Notes: a model not told the origin generated them from the sequence alone. Shown: positions 1 to 8,644, numbered from the stretch's first letter. The stretch is DNA of 64,000 nt from Pseudomonas sp. GOM7 (GCF_026723825.1 NZ_CP113519.1:62001-126000), one strand, 5' to 3'. Translations and numbers: made by a program.

Positions 1-947
1 TTGAACACCACACCGTGGCTGTCGAGGCCGACGCCGGAGCCGTTGTTACCGATGATGGTGCCGTCTGCGTAGTTGATCACCACTGAGTCGGCGATGCGCA
101 CGCCGCTGCTGGTGATGCCGCCGACCACCTTGTCGAAGGTCACTCCGTTGCCGTCTGCGGAGGTGATGATCAGGCGCTCCAGCCCCAGGAGGTTGGCGTC
201 GGGGTTGAATGCCACAGGGTCGCCGCCATCGATGCCATGGCGCGGGCCTTCGATGCTGCCATGGTTGAGTATGGCAACGTTGCTGCGACCGTTCTCGATG
301 GCCACGCCATCGGCGGCGGAGTAATCGTTCACGCAGTTCACGTAGCTCGGGCAACTGGTGTTGACCAGGCCCGTGGAAAAGATGCGGCCGTAGTTGCTCA
401 GGGTGAAGTTGCTGCCCAGGCGCAGGGCGTCGTTGCCGCTGGAGCTGATCACCGCGTCACGGTTGCTGGTGCTGCCGTTGATGATCTGGTTGCCGCTGCT
501 GCTGTAGTTGGCGTCGGCCTTGATCGCCCGCTCACCGTCCACGCTCGCGCCGCTTTGCGAGATGGTGCCCTGGTTGTCGATGAGGTAGTGGCCATTGGCG
601 CGGTTGAGGCGGATGGCGACGTTGCCGGTGGCGTCGATCAGCGCGCCGGCGGCGTTGCGCAGGGTGAAATCGGGGGTGCCGCTGTTGGCATCGATGGCCC
701 TGGCCGTGCCACTCTGGCGGATGCTACCGGCATTGTTCAGCAGCGAACTGCCGCTGGCCACCGTGACCGCCACGGTGCTGCCGCTGGTGGCCAGGCTGGC
801 TGTCTGTTCCACCGTGCCGGTGCCGCTGAGGTTTTGCCCGCTGGTTTCCGTGCTACCGGCGGTGATGGTGAAGTCGGCGTGGGCCGGGCCGGCGATCAGG
901 GCCTGCAAGGCCAGCGCAAGGGGGAGTGGACGCAGCAGCGGGTTCAT
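1..947 (-). CDS. N-terminal part of a secreted repeat-rich surface protein (autotransporter-like), cut by the window edge
   Basis: An uninterrupted reading frame of 315 codons runs from an ATG at 947 off the left edge. Residues 1-24 form a good Sec signal peptide ending in GPAHA. The mature part is rich in Gly, Ser, Thr, Asn and Ala, with repeated motifs of the type NxGxI (NNAGSIRQSG, DNQGTISQSG, NHGSIEG). This is typical of the beta-helical passenger of autotransporters and related adhesins. Only one Cys pair (SCPSYVNC) is visible. No beta-barrel can be seen because the C-terminus lies outside the window, so export by a type V route is an inference. A hairpin overlaps its Shine-Dalgarno region. 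Confidence 0.75.
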   Translation of the reverse strand, partial: MNPLLRPLPLALALQALIAGPAHADFTITAGSTETSGQNLSGTGTVEQTASLATSGSTVAVTVASGSSLLNNAGSIRQSGTARAIDANSGTPDFTLRNAAGALIDATGNVAIRLNRANGHYLIDNQGTISQSGASVDGERAIKADANYSSSGNQIINGSTSNRDAVISSSGNDALRLGSNFTLSNYGRIFSTGLVNTSCPSYVNCVNDYSAADGVAIENGRSNVAILNHGSIEGPRHGIDGGDPVAFNPDANLLGLERLIITSADGNGVTFDKVVGGITSSGVRIADSVVINYADGTIIGNNGSGVGLDSHGVVF

Positions 948-957
948 GGCGGGCACC

Positions 958-986
958 CTTCGTTGGAATAAGAATGGCCAACGAAG
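958..986 (-). promoter_or_regulatory. 5'-UTR hairpin touching the ribosome-binding site of the surface-protein gene
   Basis: Nine-base perfect arms (CTTCGTTGG and CCAACGAAG, 11-base loop) end just upstream of the ATG at 947. On the minus strand the downstream arm runs into the only Shine-Dalgarno-like run (AAGGGTG). The hairpin could therefore limit ribosome access, but it may also be incidental. Confidence 0.4.
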
Positions 987-1053
987 ATGCCCGGGGGTTA
1001 TGACGAAATGATGTCCAACGGCCGGCTCCGGGAGAGCTTTTGGATGGCTACCC

Positions 1054-2046
1054 TCAGTCGGCCATTTCTCCGCACAGATCCAGCCCCAGCCAGCGCTCCA
1101 CCTCGGCCTGCGCCAGGCCGGCGCCGAGCAGGGCGAACAGCTTGCCCAGCGCCGCTTCGCGCGTCATACCGCCGCAGGACACCAAACCGGCCTCGGCCAG
1201 CCGACTGCCGGCCGCGTACACGCCGAACTGCACATGGCCCTGCATGCACTGGCTGATGGCAGCCAGCACCACGCCCTGCTCATGGGCTTCGCGCAGCGCA
1301 GTCATGAACTCGGCATCGCCGGCCGGGCCGGTGCCGCTGCCATAGCATTCCAGCAGCAGGCCACGGGCGCCGCTGGCCACCAGTGCGCGCACCTGGGCAG
1401 CCTGCACGCCCGGGTAGAACGGCAGCACGGCCAGGCTGACCGGCTGGCGCTGCTGGCGGTAGTCGGTGGCCGCGTCGATGCTGGCAGCCCGCTCGGCCTG
1501 ACGCGTGCGCTCCAGCACCTGGAAGGCGTCGAAGGCATCGCTGCGCAACTTGGCGCAACGCGCGCCGTGCATCAGTTGGCCGTTGAAATACAGGTGCACC
1601 CCCGGCGCGACGCCGCGATGCAGGGTACGCAGGGCACCGAACAGGTTGGGCCAGGCGTCGCCGTTGGGCACGCCAGCCGGCTGCATGGCGCCGGTGAGCA
1701 CCACTGGCACGTTCAGGCCAAGCAGCAGGAAGCTCAATGCCGCGGCGCTGTAGGCCAGGGTATCGGTGCCATGCAGCACGAGCACGGCGTCGCAGCCGTC
1801 GGCTTCGACTGCCTGGACGATGGCATCGCGGATGGCCAGCCAGTGGCGCTGGGTCATGTTGGCGCTATCGATCAACGGCAGCAGTTCGCGGAAGACCCAG
1901 TGGGGCAGCTCGGCCGGGTTCTCTTCGCTCTGCCGGGCACGCATGCGTGCCTCGAAACCGGAGGCCGGCGCCAGGCCGGCTTCGCTCATCTGCATGCCGA
2001 TGGTGCCGCCGGTATACAGCACCAGGAGTTTTGCTGGGGTCGCCAT
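1054..2046 (-). CDS. ansA: L-asparaginase, type I (cytoplasmic)
   Basis: The predicted product is 330 residues and hydrolyses L-asparagine to aspartate and ammonia. Both family signatures are present: YTGGTIG at residues 11-17, with the nucleophilic Thr expected at 15 or 12, and HGTDTLAY at 92-99, with the Thr-Asp of the second active-site element. There is no signal peptide, which fits the cytoplasmic type I class of about 335 residues. The ATG at 2046 is preferred over an upstream in-frame codon because GGAGAG precedes it and family homology begins at the VLYTGGT strand. It ends just after the surface-protein gene's leader. Upstream lies an alanine/glycine-type sodium symporter, so the pair could serve amino-acid catabolism, though a terminator separates them. 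Confidence 0.92.
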   Translation of the reverse strand: MATPAKLLVLYTGGTIGMQMSEAGLAPASGFEARMRARQSEENPAELPHWVFRELLPLIDSANMTQRHWLAIRDAIVQAVEADGCDAVLVLHGTDTLAYSAAALSFLLLGLNVPVVLTGAMQPAGVPNGDAWPNLFGALRTLHRGVAPGVHLYFNGQLMHGARCAKLRSDAFDAFQVLERTRQAERAASIDAATDYRQQRQPVSLAVLPFYPGVQAAQVRALVASGARGLLLECYGSGTGPAGDAEFMTALREAHEQGVVLAAISQCMQGHVQFGVYAAGSRLAEAGLVSCGGMTREAALGKLFALLGAGLAQAEVERWLGLDLCGEMAD

Positions 2047-2070
2047 GGGCTCTCCTCGGTAAACGTTGGG

Positions 2071-2096
2071 CAAGAAAAAGGGGGGCAACGCCCCCC
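2071..2096 (-). terminator. Rho-independent terminator of the sodium/amino-acid symporter gene
   Basis: A 7-bp GC stem (GGGGGGC / GCCCCCC, 3-base loop, 2080-2096) is followed on the minus strand by TTTTTCTTG. It lies between the symporter stop codon and the asparaginase start. Confidence 0.85.
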
Positions 2097-2112
2097 TTGT
2101 TTCACGCGGGCG

Positions 2113-3552
2113 TCAACGCTGGTAGACGCGATCGCCAAGTTCGGCATGCGCGGCCGGGGCATCTGCCGGTGCGTGCCAGGCCTTGGGGTCGAGATCCAGA
2201 TCGGCGAACTGCTTGGGATCGAGTACCGGGGTTTTTACACCGGCTTTGATCTGGCCGTCATAGTCGCGCATCAGGCGCAGGCCGACCTTGAACAGCAGTG
2301 CCAGGGCAATCAGGTTGCAGATTGCCAGCAGGCCCATGGTCACGTCGGCGAAGGCGAACACGGTGCCCAGATCCTGCACCGAACCCCACAGCACCAGCAC
2401 GACCACCAGTACACGGTAGACCATCACCGGTACGCGCTTCTCGGTGAAGAAGCCCAGGGCGTTCTCGCCGAGGTAGTAGTTGTAAACCAGGGTGGTGAAG
2501 ACGAACAGCAGCAGCGCCATGCTGACGAACACGCGGCCCCACTCGCCGACGACAGCGGCCAGAGCGCTTTGCGTCAGGACAACACCGGCCATCTCGGTAC
2601 CCGGCTGGTAGACGCCGGACAGCAGGATGATCAGCGCGGTGCTGGTGCAGATCAGCAGGGTGTCGATGAACACACTCAGCGACTGCACGATGCCCTGAGC
2701 GGCCGGGTGTTGCACTTCGGCAACGGCAGCCACGTTCGGCGCACTACCCAGACCGGCTTCGTTGGAGAACAGGCCACGCTTGACGCCCATCATGATGGCG
2801 GCGCCCATGCCACCGGCAAATGCCGGTTCCAGGCCGAAAGCACTCTTGACGATAAGAGTCAGCACGTCCGGGACTTCCGTAACGTTCAGGGCAATCACGG
2901 TCAGCGCCATGGCGATGTAGGAGAACGCCATGATCGGAACCAGTACGTCAGCCATGCTGGCGATACGCTTGATGCCACCGAAGATGATCAGGCCGATCAC
3001 CACGGTCAGCGCAATGCCGCTGGCGATGGTCGGCAGACCGAAGGTGTCATGCAGCGAGCTGGCCACGGTGAAGGACTGCACGGCGTTGAAGCCGAAGCCG
3101 AAGGTCGCCAGCAACAGCAGCGAGAAGATGATGCCCAGCCAGCGCTGGCCGAGGCCGTGCTGCATGTAGAACGCCGGGCCGCCACGGTAGGTGCCATCGG
3201 GCTCACGGCGCTTGTATAGCTGGGCCAGCGAGCACTCGAAGTAGCTGGTGGCCATGCCGATCAGAGCCACGACCCACATCCAGAACACCGCGCCAGGGCC
3301 GCCAAGCATGATGGCCACGGATACGCCAGCGATATTGCCTGCGCCGACGCGACCGGCAACCGACAGCATCAGCGCCTGGAACGAACTGAGTTGACCGGGC
3401 TTGCGTTCAAAGGCTTGGGCAAAAATGCTGAACATGCTGCCCAGGTAGCGGAACTGGACGAAGCGTGAGGTGATGGTGAAGGTCAAGCCAAGGCCGATCA
3501 GCATTACGATCAGCAGCTTGCTCCAGATAAAGTCATTGAGAAGATCGAGCAT
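2113..3552 (-). CDS. Sodium:alanine/glycine symporter, AGCS family
   Basis: The predicted product is a 479-residue integral membrane protein with about ten hydrophobic segments. It belongs to the AGCS (DagA/AlsT) family, which imports alanine or glycine with Na+. Family-typical stretches include GRVGAGNIAGVSVAI, which lines the substrate and Na+ site near residues 67-81, and GGPGAVFWMWVVA at 84-96. MMGVKRGLFSNEAGLGSAPNVAAVA in the second half is the other diagnostic motif. Length matches the family norm of 450-500. The gene is transcribed alone and ends at its own terminator. Exact substrate among small neutral amino acids cannot be read from sequence. Confidence 0.9.
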   Translation of the reverse strand: MLDLLNDFIWSKLLIVMLIGLGLTFTITSRFVQFRYLGSMFSIFAQAFERKPGQLSSFQALMLSVAGRVGAGNIAGVSVAIMLGGPGAVFWMWVVALIGMATSYFECSLAQLYKRREPDGTYRGGPAFYMQHGLGQRWLGIIFSLLLLATFGFGFNAVQSFTVASSLHDTFGLPTIASGIALTVVIGLIIFGGIKRIASMADVLVPIMAFSYIAMALTVIALNVTEVPDVLTLIVKSAFGLEPAFAGGMGAAIMMGVKRGLFSNEAGLGSAPNVAAVAEVQHPAAQGIVQSLSVFIDTLLICTSTALIILLSGVYQPGTEMAGVVLTQSALAAVVGEWGRVFVSMALLLFVFTTLVYNYYLGENALGFFTEKRVPVMVYRVLVVVLVLWGSVQDLGTVFAFADVTMGLLAICNLIALALLFKVGLRLMRDYDGQIKAGVKTPVLDPKQFADLDLDPKAWHAPADAPAAHAELGDRVYQR

Positions 3553-3661
3553 GGAGGCTTTCTCTCTTGTTGTTCTGAATGGGGAATACGCCTCTCTGGG
3601 CGGATTGCGGAATGGTTCGTGATAGAGGCCTCATAGGGCAATTTCGCAGGTCGCGGCGAAA

Positions 3662-3690
3662 TGACGCGAGTTGATGCTAGAATCGCGTCA
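3662..3690. promoter_or_regulatory. Inverted repeat upstream of the XRE regulator gene
   Basis: Arms TGACGCGA and TCGCGTCA are separated by 13 bases. The spacer includes TAGAAT (3678-3683), a possible -10 element, and the XRE start is 24 bases downstream. It sits in the gap between divergent genes and is a reasonable autoregulatory operator. No good -35 was seen. Confidence 0.4.
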
Positions 3691-3713
3691 CTCGCATCAC
3701 CTGGACCGCCCAT

Positions 3714-4526
3714 ATGTCCGATTCCCTCGGCAGCAATCTCAAACTGCTTTGCAGTCATTACCGCTCGATTGCCGAGGTCTGTCGCAAGCTGGCCATCAAC
3801 CGTGCGCAGTTCAATCGCTACCTGGCCGGGCAGAGTCGACCGACCGCGCACAACCTCAAGCGCATCTGCGATTTCTTCGGCGTCGAGGCCCACGAACTGG
3901 CACTGCCGAGCGAGGCCTTCGCCCGGCTGATGGGCACGCGCCATGGCGAGCCACAGCCGAGCCATGGCAGAGACCCACTGCTGGAGCTGTTCGAGCCATT
4001 GCGCGGCCATGCCAGTTCGCTGGCGCGTTACTGCGGTTACTACTTCGAGTATTCCAACTGCATGTCGGTGCCTGGGCAGATCCTGCTGTCGCTGGTGCAC
4101 CTGCGCGAGGAACGTGGCAGCTACGTGTTCGAGCGCCAGGAACGGCAGGAGCGCGCCCGCGGCGGCGTCGCCGAGGACTGGGTGCGCTGCCGTTACCTGG
4201 GGGCCGCCTTCTACCTGCAGGATCGACTGTTTCTCATCGACTACGAGTCGCTGACCGGCAACGAGATGAGCCAGACCATCCTCATCCCCAGCTTCAAGAG
4301 CCATATCACCCGCCTCAACGGCCTGAAGACCGGCGTCTCCAGCGGCGACCGGCGCACCCCGGCCTGCACCCGCGTGGTCTGGCAATACCTGGGCAGCGAG
4401 ATCAATCGGGTCAACGCCTACCGACAGGTGATGCTCTACGCCCCGGACGACCCACGCATCGACGACGACATCCGCCAGCGCCTGGGTGGTGCGCAGTTGC
4501 GCGATGGGCTGTTCGAGATCGAGTGA
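3714..4526 (+). CDS. XRE-family helix-turn-helix regulator with a large C-terminal domain
   Basis: The predicted product has 270 residues. Residues 15-57 form an XRE/Cro-type helix-turn-helix: SIAEVCRKLAINRAQFNRYL followed by a recognition-helix region ending FFGVEAHEL. The remaining 200 residues have no membrane segments and may be a sensor or oligomerisation domain I do not recognise. The start at 3714 is the first ATG and sits directly before the helix-turn-helix. The gene diverges from the sodium symporter, so regulation of that neighbour is possible but unproven. A 29-bp inverted repeat lies just upstream. Confidence 0.8.
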   Translation: MSDSLGSNLKLLCSHYRSIAEVCRKLAINRAQFNRYLAGQSRPTAHNLKRICDFFGVEAHELALPSEAFARLMGTRHGEPQPSHGRDPLLELFEPLRGHASSLARYCGYYFEYSNCMSVPGQILLSLVHLREERGSYVFERQERQERARGGVAEDWVRCRYLGAAFYLQDRLFLIDYESLTGNEMSQTILIPSFKSHITRLNGLKTGVSSGDRRTPACTRVVWQYLGSEINRVNAYRQVMLYAPDDPRIDDDIRQRLGGAQLRDGLFEIE

Positions 4527-4534
4527 GGCGCGGC

Positions 4535-4975
4535 TCAGAACAACTTGCGGTACTGAATGAACCCGGAACGGTCGCCGATGCGGTCGTAGAGCATGCGGCC
4601 CTGGTAGTTGGTTTCCTGCGTCAGCCAATGCACGCGGCTGGCGCCAGCGGAGCGTGCCTCGGCGTAGACGTGCTCGATCAGCGCACGGCCCACACCGCCG
4701 CCACGGATGTGCTCGGCCACGAACAGATCCTGCAGGTAGCAGTAGTCACCGGTCGTCCAGCAACTGCGGTGGTAGATGAAGTGCACCAGGCCGACCGCTT
4801 CACCGTCCTGCCAGGCCAGTGCGGCGTGCATCGGCTCGGCCGGGTCGAGAAAGCGCTGCCAGGTGAGGGCGCTGGTTTCGGTCGGGATCTCGGCCTGGTA
4901 GAAGTGCTGGTAGCCCTGCCACAGCGGTAGCCAGGCGGCGTGATCGGCAGCGGTGATGGGGCGGATGTCGAGCAT
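4535..4975 (-). CDS. GNAT-family N-acetyltransferase
   Basis: The predicted product has 146 residues, a typical single-domain GNAT length. Motif A, which binds the acetyl-CoA pyrophosphate, is clear at residues 83-100: LQDLFVAEHIRGGGVGRAL, with RGGGVG at 91-96. The beta-4 strand CYLQDLFV precedes it, and the C-terminal YDRIG element matches motif B. The substrate is unknown. It is 18 bases downstream of the PaiB-like gene on the same strand and probably co-transcribed with it. That parallels the paiA/paiB pairing of an acetyltransferase with a PaiB protein in Bacillus, although this acetyltransferase is not shown to be PaiA. Confidence 0.85.
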   Translation of the reverse strand: MLDIRPITAADHAAWLPLWQGYQHFYQAEIPTETSALTWQRFLDPAEPMHAALAWQDGEAVGLVHFIYHRSCWTTGDYCYLQDLFVAEHIRGGGVGRALIEHVYAEARSAGASRVHWLTQETNYQGRMLYDRIGDRSGFIQYRKLF

Positions 4976-4993
4976 GGGGTTTTCCTTTGGTCT

Positions 4994-5626
4994 TCAGTCG
5001 CTAAGGGGCATGTGCGCTAGCAGTTCCCGCTCGCGCGGGTTGGCTGAAGCGGCCAGGCCATTGCGCACGCCGGCCTGATCGGCCGTCGAGCGGTTCTGGC
5101 TGAGTTTCCATTTGCCTTCGAGGCGGCGGATCGGCATGGCGAAGCCGACGATGGCGCGCAGCATGGTGTCGAGGTACTCACGCGGTGCATCGCTGACCGC
5201 CCAGGGCTGCGGGCGCCCCTGTTCGTGGCGTTCGCTGAGACGGCTGACCAGCTCCAGCAGGCGCTCGGGCTCGTCGAACACCTCGGCCTGACCCCAGGCA
5301 TGCACGGAGATGTAGTTCCAGGTCGGTACCACCTTGCCGTGCTCGGCCTTGGCCGAGTACCAACCGGGATGCACGTATGCGTCCGGGCCGCTAAACACCG
5401 CCAGGGTCTCGGCGCCATCGGCCAGATCGCGCCAGTGTGGGTTGGCGCGGGCGAAGTGGCCGTAGAGGGTGCCGAACTCGCCTTCGCTGGGCTCCAGCAG
5501 CAGCGGCAGATGGCTGGCTTGTAAGCCCTGTTCGCCGGCACTGCTGAGCAGAGCCAGACCGCAGGCGTGAATCTGTGCGTGCAGGCTGGCCAGGTCATCC
5601 TGGCGGAAGGCGGCGGGGCAGTACAT
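4994..5626 (-). CDS. PaiB-like FMN-binding protein
   Basis: The predicted product has 210 residues. It matches the PaiB family (FMN-binding split-barrel, annotated as negative transcriptional regulators). Family features include the N-terminal MYCPAAFRQDD, the stretch LPLLLEP followed by GTLYGHFARANPHWRDL, and VPTWNYISVHAWGQAEVFD in the core. C-terminal MPIRRLEGKWKLSQNR is the characteristic end motif. No DNA-binding domain is visible, so a direct regulatory role is doubtful; a flavin-linked enzymatic role is equally plausible. It diverges from the MocR-type gene at 5704, the most likely regulator of this small operon. Confidence 0.85.
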   Translation of the reverse strand: MYCPAAFRQDDLASLHAQIHACGLALLSSAGEQGLQASHLPLLLEPSEGEFGTLYGHFARANPHWRDLADGAETLAVFSGPDAYVHPGWYSAKAEHGKVVPTWNYISVHAWGQAEVFDEPERLLELVSRLSERHEQGRPQPWAVSDAPREYLDTMLRAIVGFAMPIRRLEGKWKLSQNRSTADQAGVRNGLAASANPRERELLAHMPLSD

Positions 5627-5679
5627 GGCAGCTTCTCCTGGCGTGATGAGCCCATGCTAGGCAGGATATTGGCCTGACG

Positions 5680-5697
5680 TAAGATCCATTTAAGATC
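5680..5697 (+). promoter_or_regulatory. Direct repeats in the paiB-like/mocR-like divergent promoter region
   Basis: Two copies of TAAGATC begin at 5680 and 5691, 11 bases apart, about one helical turn, immediately upstream of the MocR-type gene. MocR-family regulators are known to bind direct repeats near their own promoters, so this is a candidate operator controlling both directions. Confidence 0.45.
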
Positions 5698-5703
5698 ACT
5701 TCG

Positions 5704-7191
5704 ATGGAGCCAATCGCCGCTGCCATGGCCAAGTCGCCTGCCCTGCCCTTCGATCTTTCCGGCATTCACCTGCAGCCAGGCCATGGTCTGGCGCGCCAGC
5801 TCTACCAGGCGCTGCGCGAGCGTATCCTCGACGGTCGTCTGGTCGGTGGTACCCGTTTGCCGGCCAGTCGCGAGCTGGCCGCTTTGCTCGGTATCTCGCG
5901 CAATACCGTGACCCGCGCCCTCGACCAGCTCTATGCCGAGGGCTATGTGGCTGGGCGCGTCGGCGATGGCACCTATGTCGTCGAGCTGGCGCGGCCGCGT
6001 CCAGCCTCGTCCGCCGTTGCCGCCACGGCCGTCGATACCCCGGCGCTGCAGCGCTTGCAGGCGCATCATCTGCCGGTGCCGGTCGAGGGTGCGCCGCGGG
6101 CGTTTCGCATCGGTGTGCCAGCCTTCGACCTGTTCCCCTTCACCACCTGGGCACGCCTGCAGGCGCGCTTCTGGCGCAAACCTTCGCTGGCGCGCCTGGG
6201 CTACGGCGACCCCGCCGGCCTGCTGGAATTGCGTGAGTTGATCGCCGCCTACCTACGCAATGGCCGTGGTCTGGACTGCGACCCCAGGCAGATCGTGCTC
6301 ACCACGGGGGCACAGCAGGCCATCAGCCTGTGCGCCCAATTGCTGGTGCAGCCCGGTGAGCGGGTGGCGGTGGAAAACCCCGGTTATCGCGCCGCCGGGC
6401 ATGCCTTCGCCGTGGCCGGGGCGCAGGTGCGGGGCGTGCCGGTGGATGGTGAAGGCTTGCAGGTCGAGGCCCTGCAAGGCATCGGCGGCTGCCGGCTGGC
6501 CTACCTGACGCCTTCACACCAGTACCCGACCGGCGTGACCCTGTCACTGCCCCGGCGCCTGGCACTGCTGGAGTGGGCCAAGCGCGAGGGTGGCTGGATC
6601 ATCGAGGACGACTACGATGGCGAATATCGCTACAGCGGCACGCCGCTGGCACCCCTGGCCGCGCTGGATGCCCTGCAGCGGGTGATCTATGTCGGCACCT
6701 TCGGCAAGCTCGCCTTCCCTGCCCTGCGCCTTGGCTATCTGGTGCTGCCCATGGCTTTGGTCGAGGGCTTCAGTCGCCGTCTGGCGCTGGACATGCGCCA
6801 TCTGGAGATCGGCACCCAGGCGGTGATGGCCGAATTTATCGCGGCCGGGCACTTCCAGCGGCATGTGCGGCGCATGCGCCAGGCCGCGCGGTCGCGGCGC
6901 GACATCTTGCTGCGTGAATGGCCGCAGGCGATCCCGGGTTGTGCGCCGTTGCCGGCGGTGGAGGCCGGCCTGCACCTGAGCATCAGGGTCGAGAGCCTGG
7001 CGCGTGAGCACGAGCTGATCAGCGCGGCGCGTGCTGCCGGGGTGGAGATGAACCCGCTGAGCGGTTATTGGCTGCCCGACAGTGAAACGGCTGAGGACGC
7101 CCGCGCCGGGCTGGTGCTGGGTTTTGCTGCGGTGCCTGAGGCGCAGATCGTCGAGGCGGTGCAGACGCTACGCAGGGTCTGGAGGCTTTAA
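5704..7191 (+). CDS. MocR-type regulator: GntR winged helix fused to an aminotransferase fold
   Basis: The predicted product has 495 residues. Residues 26-92 form a GntR-type winged helix (GLARQLYQALRERILDGRL, then LPASRELAALLGISRNTVTRAL). Residues 135-490 form a fold-type I aminotransferase domain. PLP-binding residues are visible: EDDYD at 301-305 and the Schiff-base lysine in GTFGKL at 335. Known family members (PdxR, GabR, TauR) use PLP or an amino compound as signal. The start may instead be the ATG at 5725, seven codons in; neither has a strong ribosome site. It diverges from the PaiB-like/GNAT pair and probably controls it. Confidence 0.88.
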   Translation: MEPIAAAMAKSPALPFDLSGIHLQPGHGLARQLYQALRERILDGRLVGGTRLPASRELAALLGISRNTVTRALDQLYAEGYVAGRVGDGTYVVELARPRPASSAVAATAVDTPALQRLQAHHLPVPVEGAPRAFRIGVPAFDLFPFTTWARLQARFWRKPSLARLGYGDPAGLLELRELIAAYLRNGRGLDCDPRQIVLTTGAQQAISLCAQLLVQPGERVAVENPGYRAAGHAFAVAGAQVRGVPVDGEGLQVEALQGIGGCRLAYLTPSHQYPTGVTLSLPRRLALLEWAKREGGWIIEDDYDGEYRYSGTPLAPLAALDALQRVIYVGTFGKLAFPALRLGYLVLPMALVEGFSRRLALDMRHLEIGTQAVMAEFIAAGHFQRHVRRMRQAARSRRDILLREWPQAIPGCAPLPAVEAGLHLSIRVESLAREHELISAARAAGVEMNPLSGYWLPDSETAEDARAGLVLGFAAVPEAQIVEAVQTLRRVWRL

Positions 7192-7206
7192 TGCTGGCCA
7201 ACCGGC

Positions 7207-7227
7207 GGTGCGCGCAGCGCACCCTAC
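7207..7227. repeat. Copy of a dispersed GGTGCGC...GCGCACCCTAC repeat
   Basis: This 21-base palindrome-rich unit recurs as an inverted pair at 22506-22570. It is of the type seen repeatedly between pseudomonad genes. It directly follows the MocR-type gene. Confidence 0.6.
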
Positions 7228-7253
7228 GGCAGCCACTCTTGAATGGCAGGCCA

Positions 7254-7279
7254 CAAAAAAAGGATGGCCGAGGCCATCC
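7254..7279 (-). terminator. Rho-independent terminator of the dicarboxylate symporter gene
   Basis: The stem GGATGGCC/GGCCATCC (7262-7279, near-zero loop, effectively 7 bp with a tetraloop) is followed on the minus strand by seven T residues and GTGG. Confidence 0.85.
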
Positions 7280-7321
7280 CAGAGTGGTGAGGCTGGTGAG
7301 GCCTCCTATGAAAATCGTTGT

Positions 7322-8572
7322 TCAGGCCGCGTTGTCGCTGTTGTAGATATCCCGATCCAGCTCATTTTCACTGCGGCCGACCAGGGTGGTGGTCATCAGG
7401 TCGCCGGCGACATTCACCGTGGTGCGTGCCATGTCGAGGATGCGGTCGATACCGGCGATCAGGGCCACGCCTTCCAGCGGCAGGCCGACCGAGCTCAGCA
7501 CCAGGCCGAGCATGATCAGGCCGGCGCCAGGGATGCCGGCGGTGCCGATCGAAGCCAGGGTGGCGGTGAGGATGATCATCAGGTACTGGCCGGCGTTCAG
7601 GTCGATGCCGAAGCCCTGGGCGATGAACAGTGCCAGCACGCCCTGGTAGATGGCGGTACCGTCCATGTTGATGGTGGCGCCCACCGGCAGCACGAAACCG
7701 GCCACGCCTTGCGACACGCCAAGGTTCTTGCGCGCGCACTCGATGGACACCGGCAGGGTGCCGGAACTGCTCGAGGTACTGAAGGCCACCGCCAGTGCCG
7801 GGGCGATGCCACGGAAGAAGCGCAGCGGGCTGAGGCGCGCCAGGCCGCCGATCAGGCCACCATAGACCACCAGCATATGGGCGATGCTGGCCAGGTAGAT
7901 CACCCCGATCACCCCGGCCAGCGGCAGCAGTACCTCGATACCGTGGGACGAAACCACCCCGGCGATCAGTGCGAACACGCCGATGGGGGCGAAGCGCATC
8001 ACCAGGTCGGTGAGCTTGTAGAGCACCTCGGCCAGGCTGTCGAACAGGCGAATCGCCGGCGCCGCCTTCTCGCCGACCAGGTTCATGCTCAGGCCCAGGG
8101 CGATGGCGAAGACGATGATCTGCAGGATGTTGCCTTCGGCGAAGGCGGTCACCGGGTTGGTCGGTACCAGGCCCACCAGTATCTCTACCAGCGAAGGTGC
8201 CTGCTTGGCCTCCATAGTGCCGTTGGCGACCATCTGCATGCCCTCGCCGGGGCTGAACAGGGTGCCGAACAGCAGGCCGATGCTCACCGCGAAGGCGGTG
8301 GTGATCAGGTAGATGGCGATGGTCTTGACGCTGATGCGGCCGAGCTTGGCGCTGTCGCTCATCGAGGTGATGCCGGCCACCAGGGAAACGAAGACCAGCG
8401 GCACGATGAGCATCTTGATCGCATTGAGAAACAGTGTGCCGATTGGCGCCAGCGCCTGGGCGCCACTCTTGAACAGCATGCCGACGGCCACGCCGAGCAG
8501 CAGGCCGACGAGAATCTGCTGCCACAGTGGCACGCGGGCAAGGAAAGACTGTGCAGCGGTGTTCTGACTCAT
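7322..8572 (-). CDS. Dicarboxylate/amino acid:cation symporter (DAACS family)
   Basis: The predicted product has 416 residues. It belongs to the glutamate/aspartate/C4-dicarboxylate symporter family (GltP, DctA). The hairpin signature SSSSGTLPVSIECA and the transport-core motif GATINMDGTAIYQGV are intact. The NVAGDLMTTTLVGR helix near the C-terminus is typical of the substrate- and cation-binding TM8. About eight membrane segments plus two re-entrant loops are expected. The ATG at 8572 is chosen over an in-frame GTG four codons upstream because AGGTGA lies eight bases before it. It lies downstream of aspA on the same strand, suggesting import of aspartate or fumarate linked to aspartase. Confidence 0.92.
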   Translation of the reverse strand: MSQNTAAQSFLARVPLWQQILVGLLLGVAVGMLFKSGAQALAPIGTLFLNAIKMLIVPLVFVSLVAGITSMSDSAKLGRISVKTIAIYLITTAFAVSIGLLFGTLFSPGEGMQMVANGTMEAKQAPSLVEILVGLVPTNPVTAFAEGNILQIIVFAIALGLSMNLVGEKAAPAIRLFDSLAEVLYKLTDLVMRFAPIGVFALIAGVVSSHGIEVLLPLAGVIGVIYLASIAHMLVVYGGLIGGLARLSPLRFFRGIAPALAVAFSTSSSSGTLPVSIECARKNLGVSQGVAGFVLPVGATINMDGTAIYQGVLALFIAQGFGIDLNAGQYLMIILTATLASIGTAGIPGAGLIMLGLVLSSVGLPLEGVALIAGIDRILDMARTTVNVAGDLMTTTLVGRSENELDRDIYNSDNAA

Positions 8573-8644
8573 ATGGGTTGTCACCTGGATTGTCGTTGTT
8601 GTGATGCCGTCTGTGCGGCCTTGGTGCTATTGCCGTGGAAACGA

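Noticed and set aside
46..354. An Arg-rich minus-strand frame near the left edge
   Set aside because: It is a different frame from the continuous surface-protein gene at 1-947 and has the Arg/His/Gln bias of shadow sequence.
1234..3219. A 661-codon plus-strand open frame across ansA and the symporter
   Set aside because: It is a shadow of the two real minus-strand genes: low complexity, His/Gln-rich, no family character. The opposite strand carries complete known families there.
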